Positions 46,272-55,545 of a DNA stretch of 64,000 bases are shown in pieces. Both the position numbers and the translations under genes were made by a program. This DNA comes from Prescottella agglutinans (lineage in GTDB: Bacteria; Actinomycetota; Actinomycetes; Mycobacteriales; Mycobacteriaceae). Within the stretch, counting starts at the first letter, position 1. Every line of letters begins with the position of its first letter. The notes beneath the pieces were generated by a model. It worked only from the letters and a program-made list of their open reading frames with translations. It was not told the DNA's origin and made no database searches. The DNA is taken from NCBI RefSeq assembly GCF_004011865.1, contig NZ_RKLP01000007.1:186001-250000 (forward strand), given 5' to 3'.

Positions 46272-47123
46272 TCAGGCGTCCGGGACGCACGACTCGCAGA
46301 CGAGCGTGAGCTCGCGCCCGCCCGCGTCCGGATAGTTGCGGTACCGCGACGTCGGCGCCTGGCACAGCGTGCACCGGCCCAGCGTCACCGCCTTGTCGGT
46401 GAACGCAAGGTTCATCCGCTTGTCGAACACGTACAGCGAGCCGTCCCACAGACCCTCGTCACCGAAAGCCTCTCCGTAGCGGACGATTCCGCCGTCGAGC
46501 TGGTACACCTCGTCGAACCCGCGGTTGCGCATCAGCGCGGACAGCACCTCGCACCGGACGCCGCCGGTGCAGTACGTGACGACGGGCTTGGACTTGAGGT
46601 GGTCGTAGCGGCCGCTGTCGAGTTCGGCGACGAAATCGCGTGTGGTCGCGACGTCGGGCACGACCGCGTCGCGGAAGCGCCCGATCTCGGCCTCGAACTT
46701 GTTACGCCCGTCGAAGAACACGACGTCGCCGCCGCGCTGCGCCATCAGTTCGTGAAGTTCGTTCGGGGACAGGTGGACACCGCCGCCGACGACGCCGCCG
46801 GCATCGACCTTCAACTCGTCCGGGGCGCCGAAGGTGACGATCTCCGGACGCACCTTCACGGACAGGCGCGGGAAGTCGTCACCGGCGCCGTCGGACCACT
46901 TGATGTCGGCGTCCTTGAACGGCGCGTACGACCGGGTGCCGCGCACGTACCGCTTGACGTCGGCGATGTCGCCGCCGACCGTCGCGTTGATGCCGTGCTC
47001 GGAGATCAGGATCCGGCCCGTGAGGTTGTTCGACGCGGCCAGCGTGTGCTGCCACAGCCGGATCGCCTCGGGGTCGGCGAGCGGCGTGAACCGGTAGAAC
47101 AGGACGATCTTCGGGGTCGCCAC
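46272..47123 (-). CDS. trhO: tRNA uridine-34 hydroxylase TrhO (rhodanese-like)
   Basis: A 283-residue UPF0176/TrhO protein. It begins [19 protein letters not shown], then [20 protein letters not shown]. The rhodanese domain has the catalytic Cys in [16 protein letters not shown]-terminal Cys-rich motif ([20 protein letters not shown]) could bind zinc. TrhO introduces oxygen at U34 of tRNA to make ho5U. GTG 47123 has AGGAGGT at 9-nt spacing and overlaps the 3' region of the HAD gene closely. Confidence 0.88.
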   Translation of the reverse strand: MATPKIVLFYRFTPLADPEAIRLWQHTLAASNNLTGRILISEHGINATVGGDIADVKRYVRGTRSYAPFKDADIKWSDGAGDDFPRLSVKVRPEIVTFGAPDELKVDAGGVVGGGVHLSPNELHELMAQRGGDVVFFDGRNKFEAEIGRFRDAVVPDVATTRDFVAELDSGRYDHLKSKPVVTYCTGGVRCEVLSALMRNRGFDEVYQLDGGIVRYGEAFGDEGLWDGSLYVFDKRMNLAFTDKAVTLGRCTLCQAPTSRYRNYPDAGGRELTLVCESCVPDA

Positions 47124-47125
47124 GA

Positions 47126-47824
47126 TCAGGCCACCTCCTGCCGATGCAGTGCGAACAGATCGGATTCCGTCAGACCCTCGAGCGTCGTACGGAACACCCG
47201 ACTCGCGGACGGCGGTACATCGGTGATCGAAGGGATCACCAGCACGGTGCAGCCCGCGGCATCCGCCGCGGCGGCACCGGTCGGCGAATCCTCCACGGCG
47301 AGACAGTCCGAGGGGTCGACCCCGAGTAGTTGCGCGGCACGCAGGTACGGCGCCGGGTCCGGCTTGCCGGCCGGGACCTCGTCGCCGCACACCGAGTGGT
47401 CGAAGTGCTCGCGCCCGAGCGTGTCGAGCGCGAACTCACACAACTCGCGGTCGGTGTTGGTCACGAGCGCCGAGCCGAGTCCCGCCGACCGCACCGTGCG
47501 CAACGCCTGCTGCGCACCCGGACGCCACGGCAAGCCGGCCGCGAACAGCTCCCCCATCCGGGTGTACAGCCAGTTCTTGGCGTCGGCGAGCGCGGCCGGG
47601 TGCGGGTCGAGGTCGAGCGACGCGAACACGGTCGTGAGCGCGTTGTGGCTGGACGCCCCGATCGTGGCGAGCCGGGTCTCCTCCGACATCGGACCGCCGA
47701 GGTGCAGCGACAGCTCCCGAACACCGACGTCCCACAGGTTCTCGGACTCGAGGAGCGTGCCGTCCATATCCCACAGGACGGCGCGCAGGGCGCCCGTCGA
47801 CGTGGTCCCGGTTCGATCAAACAT
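47126..47824 (-). CDS. HAD-family phosphatase
   Basis: A 232-residue HAD hydrolase with motif [13 protein letters not shown], motif [12 protein letters not shown], the Lys in [11 protein letters not shown] and motif [21 protein letters not shown]. The helical cap (residues ~30-95) makes it a subclass I beta-phosphoglucomutase-like enzyme acting on a small sugar phosphate or nucleotide. The ATG overlaps the metH stop by 8 nt, so it is the second gene of the metH transcript. Confidence 0.88.
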   Translation of the reverse strand: MFDRTGTTSTGALRAVLWDMDGTLLESENLWDVGVRELSLHLGGPMSEETRLATIGASSHNALTTVFASLDLDPHPAALADAKNWLYTRMGELFAAGLPWRPGAQQALRTVRSAGLGSALVTNTDRELCEFALDTLGREHFDHSVCGDEVPAGKPDPAPYLRAAQLLGVDPSDCLAVEDSPTGAAAADAAGCTVLVIPSITDVPPSASRVFRTTLEGLTESDLFALHRQEVA

Positions 47825-50800
47825 TGAAGTACTTGGCCTCCGGGTGGTGCAGCACGAATGCGTCGGTGGACTGCTCGGGGTGCAGCTGCACCTCCTCGGA
47901 CAGCTCGACGCCGATCCGATCGGGCTCGAGCAGCGCGACGAGCTTGCGCCGATCCTCGAGGTCCGGGCAGGCGCCGTAGCCGAACGAGTAACGCGCACCG
48001 CGATATTCGAGCTTGAAGAAGTCCTCCACCTTCGACGGATCCTGCTCGGCGAGGTTGTGGCCGCCGGGCAGCACGAGTTCCTCGCGGACCCGGCGGTGCC
48101 AGTACTCGGCCAGCGCCTCGGTCAACTGGACGCCGATGCCGTGCACCTCGAGGTAGTCGCGGTAGGAGTTCGCCGCGAACAGTTCGTTCGCGAAGTCCGC
48201 GATCGGTTGTCCCATCGTCACGAGGTTCATCGGCAACACGTCGACCTGCCCGTCCTTGCGGGCGTCCTCGCGCGACCGCACGAAGTCGGCGATGCACAGG
48301 AACCGATCGCGCTGCTGACGCGGGAACGTGAACCGGAACCGCTCGGGCGCATCCGGTTCGGGGGACGCGAGCACGATCACGTCGTCGCCCTCCGACACCG
48401 CCGGGAAGTACCCGTAGACGACGGCGGCATGGTGCAGCACGCCCTCGGTGCTGAGGCGATCCAGCCAGTAGCGCAGGCGCGGCCGGCCCTCCGTCTCGAC
48501 CAGTTCCTCGTACGTCGGTCCGTCGCCGGCACGCTGACCGCGCAGCCCCCACTGCCCGAGGAACAGCGCGCGCTCGTCGAGCAACCCCGAGTACTCGGCC
48601 AGGGCGATGCCCTTCACGATCCGGGTGCCCCAGAACGGCGGTGTGGGAACCGCGATGTCGGTCGCCACGTCGGAGCGCTCCGGGACCTCGACCGGCGTCT
48701 CCGCCGCCTTGCGCTTCTCCGCGATCCGCTTCGAGCGCTCGTGCCGCGCCTTGCGCTCGGCCGCCTTCTCGGCGGCCGCCAACGCTTCCGGGCTGTCCGG
48801 GGCCGGGCCCTCACCACGCTTGACGGCCATGATGGTGTCCATCAGGTGCAGTCCCTCGAAGGCGTCACGCGCGTACGACACCTCACCCTGGTAGACCTCG
48901 GACAGGTCGTTCTCGACGTACGAACGCGTCAGGGCCGCGCCGCCGAGGAGGACGGGGAACTGCTCCGCGACACCCTTGGCGTTGAGTTCCTCGAGGTTTT
49001 CCTTCATCACGACCGTCGACTTCACGAGCAGACCCGACATGCCGATGACGTCGGCCCGCTTGTCGAGCGCGACATCGAGGATGGTCGCGATCGGCTGCTT
49101 GATGCCGATGTTGACGACCTCGTAGCCGTTGTTCGACAGGATGATGTCGACGAGGTTCTTGCCGATGTCGTGCACGTCGCCCTTGACGGTCGCGAGCACG
49201 ATCCGGCCCTTGCCCTCGTCGCCGGTGGACTCCATGTGCGGCTCGAGGTACGCCACCGCCGCCTTCATGACCTCCGCAGACTGCAGCACGAACGGCAACT
49301 GCATCTGGCCGGAGCCGAACAGCTCACCGACGGTCTTCATACCCGACAGCAGCGTCTCGTTGATGATCTCGAGCGGCGGACGTTCGAGCATCGCCGCCTC
49401 GAGGTCGGCCTCGAGCCCGTTCCGCTCGCCGTCGACGATGCGGCGCTCGAGCCGCTCGAACAACGGCAGTGCCGCCAGTTCCTCAGCCCGCGACTCGCGG
49501 GCCGAGGCGGCCGAGACGCCCTCGAACAGTTCCATCAGCTTCTGCAGCGGGTCGTAGCCCTCGCGGCGACGGTCGTAGACCAGGTCGAGCGCGGTCTCCC
49601 GCTGCTCGTCCGGAATCCGCGCCATCGGCAGGATCTTCGACGCGTGCACGATCGCGGTGTCCAGGCCCGCCTCGGTGCACTCGTGCAGGAACACCGAGTT
49701 GAGCACCTGCCGGGCGGCCGGATTGAGGCCGAACGAGATGTTCGAGATGCCCAGGGTGAAGTGGACGTCCGGGTAGCGCCGCTTGATCTCGCGGATCGCG
49801 TCGATCGTCTCGATGCCGTCCCGGCGCACCTCCTCCTGACCCGTCGAGATCGGGAACGTGAGCGCGTCGATGATGATGTCGGACTGCGACAGCCCCCACG
49901 TCGTGGTGATGTCCTCGATGAGCCGCGCGGCGATCCGCACCTTGTGCTCGGCGGTGCGGGCCTGGCCCTCCTCGTCGATGGTCAGCGCGACCACGGCGGC
50001 ACCATGTTCCTTGACCAGCTTCATGATTCGCTGGTAGCGGGAGTTCGGGCCGTCGCCGTCCTCGTAGTTCACCGAGTTGACGGCACAGCGGCCGCCGAGG
50101 TGTTCGAGACCCGCGCGCAGCACCTCGGGCTCGGTGGAGTCGAGCATGATCGGCAGCGTCGACGCGGTTGCGAACCGGCTCGCCAGGGCGGCCATGTCCG
50201 CGGCACCGTCACGGCCGACGTAGTCGACGTTGAGGTCCAGCATGTGCGCGCCGTCGCGGGTCTGGTCCTTCGCGATGTCGATGCACTTCTGGTAGTCCTC
50301 GGCGATCATCGCCTCACGGAATGCCTTGGAGCCGTTGGAGTTGGTGCGCTCACCGATCATCAGGATCGACGCGTCCTGGTCGAACGGCACCGCCTGGTAC
50401 AGCGACGACGTGCCGTCCTCGGGCTGCGGGATGCGCTGCGCCTTCTCCACCCGGCGAACCGCCTCGGCGACCTGGCGGATGTGCTCGGGCGTCGTACCGC
50501 AGCAGCCGCCGACGAGCGACAGCCCGAACTCGCTCACGAAGCCCGAGAGCGCGACCGCGAGTTCCTCTGCCGTGAGCGGATACTCGGCGCCGTTCGGACC
50601 CAGTTGGGGCAGACCGGCGTTCGGCATCACCGACACCGGCAGCTTCGAGTGCCGCGACAGGTGCCGCAGGTGCTCGCTCATCTCGTCGGGTCCGGTGGCA
50701 CAGTTCAGGCCGATCATGTCGATCCCGAGCGGCTCGAGCGCCGTCAGCGCCGCACCGATCTCACTGCCGAGCAGCATCGTTCCCGTCGTCTCGACGGTCA

Positions 50801-51386
50801 CGTGCGTGATGATCGGCAGGCGGCGGCCCAGCTTCTCCATCGCGTGCTGGCTGCCGATGATCGCGGCCTTGACCTGGAGCAGGTCCTGGCACGTCTCGAC
50901 GAGGATCGCGTCGGCGCCGCCCTCGATCATGCCGAGCGCCGATTCGGTGTAGGCGTCGCGGAGCACCGCGAACGGCGCGTGGCCGAGTGTGGGCAGCTTG
51001 GTGCCGGGACCCATCGAACCGAGGACGAAGCGCCCCATGCCGTCGCGACCGGGACCCATCTCGTCCGCGACCTCACGGGCGAGGCGGGTGCCGCGCTCGG
51101 AGAGATCGCGGATGCGGTGGGCGATGTCGTAGTCGGCGAGGTTCGGCAGGTTGCAGCCGAACGTGTTGGTTTCGACCGCGTCGGCGCCGGCTTCGAAGTA
51201 CGCGCGGTGGATGTCGCGCAGCACGTCGGGGCGCGTTTCGTTGAGAATCTCGTTGCAGCCCTCGAGCCCGAGGAAATCGTCGAGAGTCAGATCCGCGGCC
51301 TGCAGCATCGTGCCCATGGCGCCGTCGCCGATCACAACGCGCTGAGTGAGCGCATCGAGCAGGGCAGAGTGGAATGGTGCAGACAT
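47817..51386 (-). CDS. metH: Cobalamin-dependent methionine synthase
   Basis: A 1189-residue modular enzyme. The homocysteine domain (1-~320) ends in the zinc-binding GGCCGTTPEH; a pterin domain (MIGERTNSNGSKAFREAMIA, ~350-600) binds methyltetrahydrofolate; a cap (650-730) leads to the B12 domain with the DVHDIGKN motif near 739. The C-terminal activation domain (about 900-1189, VHGIGVQLTEALAEYWHRRV) binds SAM. ATG 51386 matches the family N-terminus. No cobalamin riboswitch fits in the 51-nt gap to the PAC2 gene; a TACTCT -10 lies there instead. Confidence 0.97.
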   Translation of the reverse strand: MSAPFHSALLDALTQRVVIGDGAMGTMLQAADLTLDDFLGLEGCNEILNETRPDVLRDIHRAYFEAGADAVETNTFGCNLPNLADYDIAHRIRDLSERGTRLAREVADEMGPGRDGMGRFVLGSMGPGTKLPTLGHAPFAVLRDAYTESALGMIEGGADAILVETCQDLLQVKAAIIGSQHAMEKLGRRLPIITHVTVETTGTMLLGSEIGAALTALEPLGIDMIGLNCATGPDEMSEHLRHLSRHSKLPVSVMPNAGLPQLGPNGAEYPLTAEELAVALSGFVSEFGLSLVGGCCGTTPEHIRQVAEAVRRVEKAQRIPQPEDGTSSLYQAVPFDQDASILMIGERTNSNGSKAFREAMIAEDYQKCIDIAKDQTRDGAHMLDLNVDYVGRDGAADMAALASRFATASTLPIMLDSTEPEVLRAGLEHLGGRCAVNSVNYEDGDGPNSRYQRIMKLVKEHGAAVVALTIDEEGQARTAEHKVRIAARLIEDITTTWGLSQSDIIIDALTFPISTGQEEVRRDGIETIDAIREIKRRYPDVHFTLGISNISFGLNPAARQVLNSVFLHECTEAGLDTAIVHASKILPMARIPDEQRETALDLVYDRRREGYDPLQKLMELFEGVSAASARESRAEELAALPLFERLERRIVDGERNGLEADLEAAMLERPPLEIINETLLSGMKTVGELFGSGQMQLPFVLQSAEVMKAAVAYLEPHMESTGDEGKGRIVLATVKGDVHDIGKNLVDIILSNNGYEVVNIGIKQPIATILDVALDKRADVIGMSGLLVKSTVVMKENLEELNAKGVAEQFPVLLGGAALTRSYVENDLSEVYQGEVSYARDAFEGLHLMDTIMAVKRGEGPAPDSPEALAAAEKAAERKARHERSKRIAEKRKAAETPVEVPERSDVATDIAVPTPPFWGTRIVKGIALAEYSGLLDERALFLGQWGLRGQRAGDGPTYEELVETEGRPRLRYWLDRLSTEGVLHHAAVVYGYFPAVSEGDDVIVLASPEPDAPERFRFTFPRQQRDRFLCIADFVRSREDARKDGQVDVLPMNLVTMGQPIADFANELFAANSYRDYLEVHGIGVQLTEALAEYWHRRVREELVLPGGHNLAEQDPSKVEDFFKLEYRGARYSFGYGACPDLEDRRKLVALLEPDRIGVELSEEVQLHPEQSTDAFVLHHPEAKYFNV

Positions 51387-51393
51387 GCCGTCC

Positions 51394-51399
51394 AGAGTA
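51394..51399 (-). promoter_or_regulatory. -10 element TACTCT for metH
   Basis: TACTCT on the minus strand is 7 nt upstream of ATG 51386, predicting a leaderless metH message and leaving no space for a riboswitch. Confidence 0.5.
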
Positions 51400-51425
51400 G
51401 TGGGCGGTCCGACGGCGCCTGGTCG

Positions 51426-51431
51426 TAGGCT
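51426..51431 (+). promoter_or_regulatory. -10 element TAGGCT for the PAC2 gene, leaderless start
   Basis: TAGGCT is followed by exactly 6 nt before GTG 51438. It is divergent from the metH -10, 27 nt away. Confidence 0.55.
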
Positions 51432-51437
51432 GGGTAC

Positions 51438-52346
51438 GTGAGTTCCCCCGAGTTCCCCGACACCACCGCATCGGCCGATACCGATGCGGCAGTGCCGACT
51501 CTGCGCGACCCCGTCCTGATCGCAGCCTTCGAAGGCTGGAACGACGCGGGCGACGCCGCGAGCGGTGCTGTCGAGCACCTCGAGCTGACGTGGGACGCCG
51601 AGCCACTCGCGGAACTCGACTCCGAGGACTACTACGACTACCAGGTCAATCGGCCGATGATCCGGCAGGTCGACGGCGTGACCCGCGAGATCGTGTGGCC
51701 CACCACGCAGTTGTCGGTGTGCTCGCCGCCCGGCAGCGACCGCGACGTGCTGCTGCTGCGCGGCATCGAGCCGAACATGCGTTGGCGCAGTTACTGCAAC
51801 GAACTGCTCGAGTTCGTCGAGGAACTCGGCGTCCACACGGTCGTCATCCTCGGGGCCCTGCTGGCCGACACCCCGCACAGCCGCCCGGTCCCCGTCACCG
51901 GGACCGCGTACAGCACCGAAGCGGCCGAACGCTTCAATCTCGAGAAGTCCCGCTACGAGGGGCCGACCGGAATCGCCGGCGTCCTGCAGGACGCCTGCGT
52001 CAAGGCCGGGGTGCCCGCCGTCTCGTTCTGGGCCGCCGTACCGCACTACGTCTCGCAGCCCCCCAACCCCAAGGCGACGGTGGCGCTGCTGCAGCGGGTC
52101 GAGGACGTCCTCGACGTCGAGGTACCGCTCGGTGATCTGCCCGACCAGGCCGAGGACTGGGAGGAGTCGGTGTCCGAGATGACCCGCGACGACGAGGAGA
52201 TCGCGGAGTACGTGCGGACCCTCGAGGAGCGTGGCGACGCCGAGGCCGACATCTCCGACGCGATCTCCAAGATCGACGGCGATGCGCTGGCCGCCGAGTT
52301 CGAGCGGTACCTGCGCCGCCGCGGCCCCGGACGATTCGGGGCGTGA
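51438..52346 (+). CDS. PAC2-family protein (Rv2125-like)
   Basis: A 302-residue protein of the PAC2 (proteasome assembly chaperone 2-like) family: PVLIAAFEGWNDAGDAASGA, WRSYCNELLEFVEELGVHTV and GALLADTPHSRPVPVTGTA are family motifs. The archaeal and eukaryotic relatives help assemble 20S proteasomes; the bacterial role is unproven. It corresponds to Rv2125, at the end of the block containing the proteasome genes. It overlaps the MFS gene by 4 nt (GTGA). Confidence 0.85.
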   Translation: MSSPEFPDTTASADTDAAVPTLRDPVLIAAFEGWNDAGDAASGAVEHLELTWDAEPLAELDSEDYYDYQVNRPMIRQVDGVTREIVWPTTQLSVCSPPGSDRDVLLLRGIEPNMRWRSYCNELLEFVEELGVHTVVILGALLADTPHSRPVPVTGTAYSTEAAERFNLEKSRYEGPTGIAGVLQDACVKAGVPAVSFWAAVPHYVSQPPNPKATVALLQRVEDVLDVEVPLGDLPDQAEDWEESVSEMTRDDEEIAEYVRTLEERGDAEADISDAISKIDGDALAAEFERYLRRRGPGRFGA

Positions 52347-53506
52347 GCGGCGCACAGTCGCCGACCCTCCGCACCCGGATCCAGCTCGCCGCGCTGTATG
52401 CCGGCGGCTTCCTGGGACCGTTCGGCGGTGGCGTCGTCACGTCGATGCTGCCCGAGATCGGTGACGGACTCGGCGTCGACGCGGCCGCCGCGGCGACATC
52501 CCTGACCGCCTATCTGCTGCCGTTCGCGCTGGTCATGCTCGTGTCCGGGACTCTGGGGACGCGTTGGGGCCGGATGCGGACAGTGCGCACCGCGTACGGC
52601 GTGTACCTCGCCGCGTCGGTCGCGTGCTTCGCGGCGCCGACCCTCGAACTGTTCCTGGGCGCCCGAGTGCTGCAGGGGTGCGCGAACGCCTTCACCACTC
52701 CCCTGCTCCTCGCGACCCTGGCCGCGATGACCCCGCCGCAGAAACTCGGCCGCGCGCTCGGCGCCTTCGGTGCACTCCAGGCGGCCGGACAGACGAGCGC
52801 CCCGCTGATCGGCGGGCTCGCCGCCGAGGCGAACTGGCGCCTGGCGTTCCTCGCGATCGCGCTCGTCGCCGGGCTGCTCGGGGCGATCGGGCTACCCGAC
52901 GCCGCCCGCGACATTCCGGTCGACACCGGTGCGCGTCTGCGGGACGCACTGCGTCCCTCGGTGCTCCGCGTGGGTGCCGTCGCGCTGCTCGGCTGGGGTG
53001 CGCTCGGTGGACTCGGGTTCCTTCTGGCCTTCCGCGCCGAGGACGTCTTCGGAATGGACCCGGCCGCCCGCGGGCTGCTCCTGACCGGGTTCGGTGTCGC
53101 CGGCATCCTCGCCGCCCGCCCGGTCGGCACGCTGATCGACCGGATCGGCGCACGCCGCACGGTGATGGTCGGCGCGCTCACCGGCGCGGCGCTGGTGGCG
53201 GTCGTGGGCACGGTCGGCAGCGCCGCCGTCGCCGCGCTCGCCTGGTTCGTCGCGGGCGTGGCGTCGCAGTTCGTGCTCGTCGGCGTCAATGCCGCCGTCC
53301 TCGGCGCCGAGGGCGGCAACCGCGGCGGCGCCGTGTCGGTGGTGCAGTCGCTCCGGTTCTCCGGCGCCGCCCTCGCGCCGCTGGCGCTGACCCCGCTGTA
53401 CGCGGTCCACCCGGACATGAGCTTCCTGCTGCCAGCCCTGCTGCTGGCGGTGCTGCCCCCGATTCTCATGCCCCGCCCCGGTCGCGCGGCGACTCCCGAC
53501 GCCTGA
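52343..53506 (+). CDS. MFS transporter
   Basis: A 387-residue major facilitator with twelve hydrophobic segments. The loop after helix 2 shows GTLGTRWGRMRTVR, the MFS motif A pattern, and LQGCANAFTTPLLLATLAAM lies in helix 4. The N-terminal half contains TSMLPEIGDGLG, typical of drug/proton exporters (DHA1-like). It is translationally coupled to the PAC2 gene. The substrate is unknown. Confidence 0.85.
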   Translation: MSGAQSPTLRTRIQLAALYAGGFLGPFGGGVVTSMLPEIGDGLGVDAAAAATSLTAYLLPFALVMLVSGTLGTRWGRMRTVRTAYGVYLAASVACFAAPTLELFLGARVLQGCANAFTTPLLLATLAAMTPPQKLGRALGAFGALQAAGQTSAPLIGGLAAEANWRLAFLAIALVAGLLGAIGLPDAARDIPVDTGARLRDALRPSVLRVGAVALLGWGALGGLGFLLAFRAEDVFGMDPAARGLLLTGFGVAGILAARPVGTLIDRIGARRTVMVGALTGAALVAVVGTVGSAAVAALAWFVAGVASQFVLVGVNAAVLGAEGGNRGGAVSVVQSLRFSGAALAPLALTPLYAVHPDMSFLLPALLLAVLPPILMPRPGRAATPDA

Positions 53507-53527
53507 CCCTCCCGTTCAGGGGGTCAG
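53503..53527. terminator. Stem-loop spanning both stop codons of MFS and oxidoreductase genes
   Basis: CTGACCCTC pairs with GGGGGTCAG across a 7-nt loop (9 pairs, one G-U). The hairpin overlaps the MFS stop and the stop of the converging oxidoreductase gene, so it can serve both. Confidence 0.6.
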
Positions 53528-54484
53528 GACGAACATGCCGTTCGCGCGCCGCCGCTCGATCCGTTCGTGGGCGCGGGCGGCGTCGTCGAACCCGATCACC
53601 GAGTCGATGATCGGGGCGATACCACCGTCTGCAGAGAGTTCCAGGACCGCGGATCGCGCGGATGCGACTCGCGCGTGCCAGGCGGGGCCGCTGCACCCGG
53701 TGAGGGAGACACCACGCGTGAGCAGGTCCGAGGTGGTGACGGCGGCGGGTGCGCCGCCGAGCATCCCGTAGTAGAGCATTCGTCCGCTCAGCGGTGTCAG
53801 CAGGTCGAGGACGGCGAGTGCCGTGTCACCGCCGATCGACTCGAACGCGACATCGACCGTGCGGCCCTGCAGTGCGTCACGCACGCGTGCGGGCCAGTGC
53901 GCGTCCGTGTGGTCGACGACGATGTCCGCCCCGAATGCGCGGGCACGTTCCGCGCTCGCGGGGTTGCCGGCGGTCGCGACGATCGTGCCCACGCCGCGCG
54001 AGCGGACGAGTTGGGTCAGGTAGCCACCGATGCCGGTGCCCGCAGCCTCGACGAGGACGGTGCTGTCGGCGACCAGGCCGGCGGTCTCGAGCAGTGCCAT
54101 CGCCACGGATCCGCCCATCACGACCGCGGCGGCGTCGATCGAGGACAGCCCGTCGGGTATCGGGACCGCGGATACCGCGGGCGCGCACACCAGCTCGGCG
54201 TGGGCGCCGAATCCGGTACCCGCCACCACGACACGGCTGCCGAGCAGAGCGGTGTCGACCCCCGCGCCGACCTCGGTGACGATGCCCGCGGCCTGTGTGC
54301 CGAACACCGCCGGCAGCGCGGTCGATGCGGGAAACACGCCGGATCTGATCTGCGTCTCGACGAACAGGATCGGCGCCGCCTCGGTGCGGATCAGGACCTC
54401 GCCCTCGGCCGGTGCGGGTTCGGGGACGTCCTGGGTCACGAGCACGTCGGGGCCACCGGTGGCCGTCATCACCACTGCCTTCAT
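53516..54484 (-). CDS. Zinc-independent MDR-family quinone oxidoreductase
   Basis: A 322-residue medium-chain dehydrogenase/reductase: MKAVVMTATGGPDVLVTQDV, FGTQAAGIVTEVGAGVDTAL, then the NADPH-binding VLVEAAGTGIGGYLTQLVRS. The catalytic-zinc Cys/His ligands of alcohol dehydrogenases are missing, as in NADPH:quinone reductases. It probably reduces a quinone or enone with NADPH. It is divergent from a TetR gene, with two operator palindromes between them. Confidence 0.87.
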   Translation of the reverse strand: MKAVVMTATGGPDVLVTQDVPEPAPAEGEVLIRTEAAPILFVETQIRSGVFPASTALPAVFGTQAAGIVTEVGAGVDTALLGSRVVVAGTGFGAHAELVCAPAVSAVPIPDGLSSIDAAAVVMGGSVAMALLETAGLVADSTVLVEAAGTGIGGYLTQLVRSRGVGTIVATAGNPASAERARAFGADIVVDHTDAHWPARVRDALQGRTVDVAFESIGGDTALAVLDLLTPLSGRMLYYGMLGGAPAAVTTSDLLTRGVSLTGCSGPAWHARVASARSAVLELSADGGIAPIIDSVIGFDDAARAHERIERRRANGMFVLTP

Positions 54485-54502
54485 ACGATCACCTTCTAAT
54501 CT

Positions 54503-54550
54503 GACCGTCGGTCCGGTTTTCGGTAGCCCGAACGATATGGACCGTCGGTC
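54503..54550. promoter_or_regulatory. Two identical TetR operator palindromes
   Basis: The 11-bp palindrome GACCGTCGGTC occurs at 54503-54513 and again at 54540-54550 with centres 37 bp apart. They flank the likely promoters of the divergent oxidoreductase and TetR genes. Confidence 0.7.
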
Positions 54551-54578
54551 AAGTTGTCAACGCTTCGATGGAGGTGCC

Positions 54579-55154
54579 GTGTCATCCGGAGGTCAGAAAG
54601 CAGAGCGTGCCGACGCCGCCCGCAACCGGCGCGCGATTCTCGACGCAGCAGCCCAGTTGCTGGCCGAGCACGACCCCAGAGACGTGTCGATGGAGCAGAT
54701 CGCGGCGGTTGCCGGGGTCGGCAAGGGCACGATCTTCCACCGGTTCGGCAGTCGCGCCGGCCTGATGCGCGCGCTGGTCCTCGAACGCGCCCACACCCTG
54801 CGCCAGGCCGTGCTGACCGGCGCGCCACCACTCGGTCCGGGCGCACCGGCAGACGAACGACTCCAGGCCTACTTCGACGCCATGACCGACCTCGTCGTCG
54901 CGAACATCGGCCTGGTCGTGGCGTACGACTCCGCCGCCGACGATCCGCACGCCGACGAGATCCACGACTTCTGGTACCGACACGTCGCAGGACTGCTCTC
55001 CGAGGCCCGACCGGACGTCGATGCCGAACTGCTCGCCCGACTCCTCCTCGGAGCCCTCGGCGCCGATCTCGTGCAGCACCTCATCCAAGCCGGGCAGACC
55101 GCCAGGCTGAAGGTCGGCATTCGGCAACTCGTCGACTCCGTTCTGCACAGATGA
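54579..55154 (+). CDS. TetR-family transcriptional regulator
   Basis: A 191-residue TetR regulator. The helix-turn-helix is at residues ~15-60 (RRAILDAAAQLLAEHDPRDV, EQIAAVAGVGKGTIFHRFGS) and a C-terminal TetR domain ends in GIRQLVDSVLHR. GTG 54579 has GGAGG upstream. It most likely represses the divergent quinone oxidoreductase gene through the two GACCGTCGGTC sites, and itself. A clean terminator follows its stop. Confidence 0.87.
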   Translation: MSSGGQKAERADAARNRRAILDAAAQLLAEHDPRDVSMEQIAAVAGVGKGTIFHRFGSRAGLMRALVLERAHTLRQAVLTGAPPLGPGAPADERLQAYFDAMTDLVVANIGLVVAYDSAADDPHADEIHDFWYRHVAGLLSEARPDVDAELLARLLLGALGADLVQHLIQAGQTARLKVGIRQLVDSVLHR

Positions 55155-55168
55155 ACGTCGATCAGCCA

Positions 55169-55196
55169 GGACGCATGGGGACACTCCCATGCGTCC
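55169..55196 (+). terminator. 11-bp perfect stem-loop after the TetR gene
   Basis: GGACGCATGGG (55169-55179) is inverted exactly at 55186-55196 with a 6-nt loop, starting 15 nt after the stop of the TetR gene. Confidence 0.75.
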
Positions 55197-55299
55197 GTCG
55201 GCGTTCAGCGAGCGCGCAAAGCAGCCCGCCTGTCGCGGAAAGTGGCGTCCACCCGGCGTGGCGCTTCCGGCTTCGTCCGGGCAGATCCAGCACCCCAAT

Positions 55300-55545
55300 A
55301 TGATCAAGTCCGTGAGCGATCAGTCACGTTCCGCTCGAACAGCCGTCACGGTTTGGCTCTACGGCGGACCGCAACATGGCGACTCCAAGGACGTTTCGAT
55401 CCCGCTGCCGCCAACAATCACCACCTCCGCGAACGAGGTCTACGCCAGGGTGGGCCCCGAGCTCGACGAATCCGGCCAACCGCTATCCACCTGGTGCTAT
55501 CGCTGGGAGCCCCACGTCGCGCTCGAAGAGCCGCTCGATCGTTAG
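55300..55545 (+). CDS. Small hypothetical protein
   Basis: An 81-residue protein with no family I can name for sure. It contains VTVWLYGGPQHGDSKDVSIP, a 'YGGP-HG' motif that I associate with short phage- or prophage-encoded proteins, and WCYRWEPHVALEEP near the end. The start may be ATG 55300 or GTG 55312. It lies alone between a terminator and the defence locus, which makes a mobile origin plausible. Coding potential is moderate. Confidence 0.5.
   Translation: MIKSVSDQSRSARTAVTVWLYGGPQHGDSKDVSIPLPPTITTSANEVYARVGPELDESGQPLSTWCYRWEPHVALEEPLDR

Noticed and set aside
46068-51428. A 1786-codon open frame on the plus strand opposite metH
   Set aside because: It mirrors metH codons in high-GC DNA, is full of Arg/His/Asp-rich low-complexity sequence and has no recognisable domain. 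The minus-strand metH is unmistakable.
51387-51437. A cobalamin riboswitch upstream of metH
   Set aside because: Only 51 nt separate metH from the divergent PAC2 gene and a -10 element sits there, too little room for the ~200-nt aptamer.
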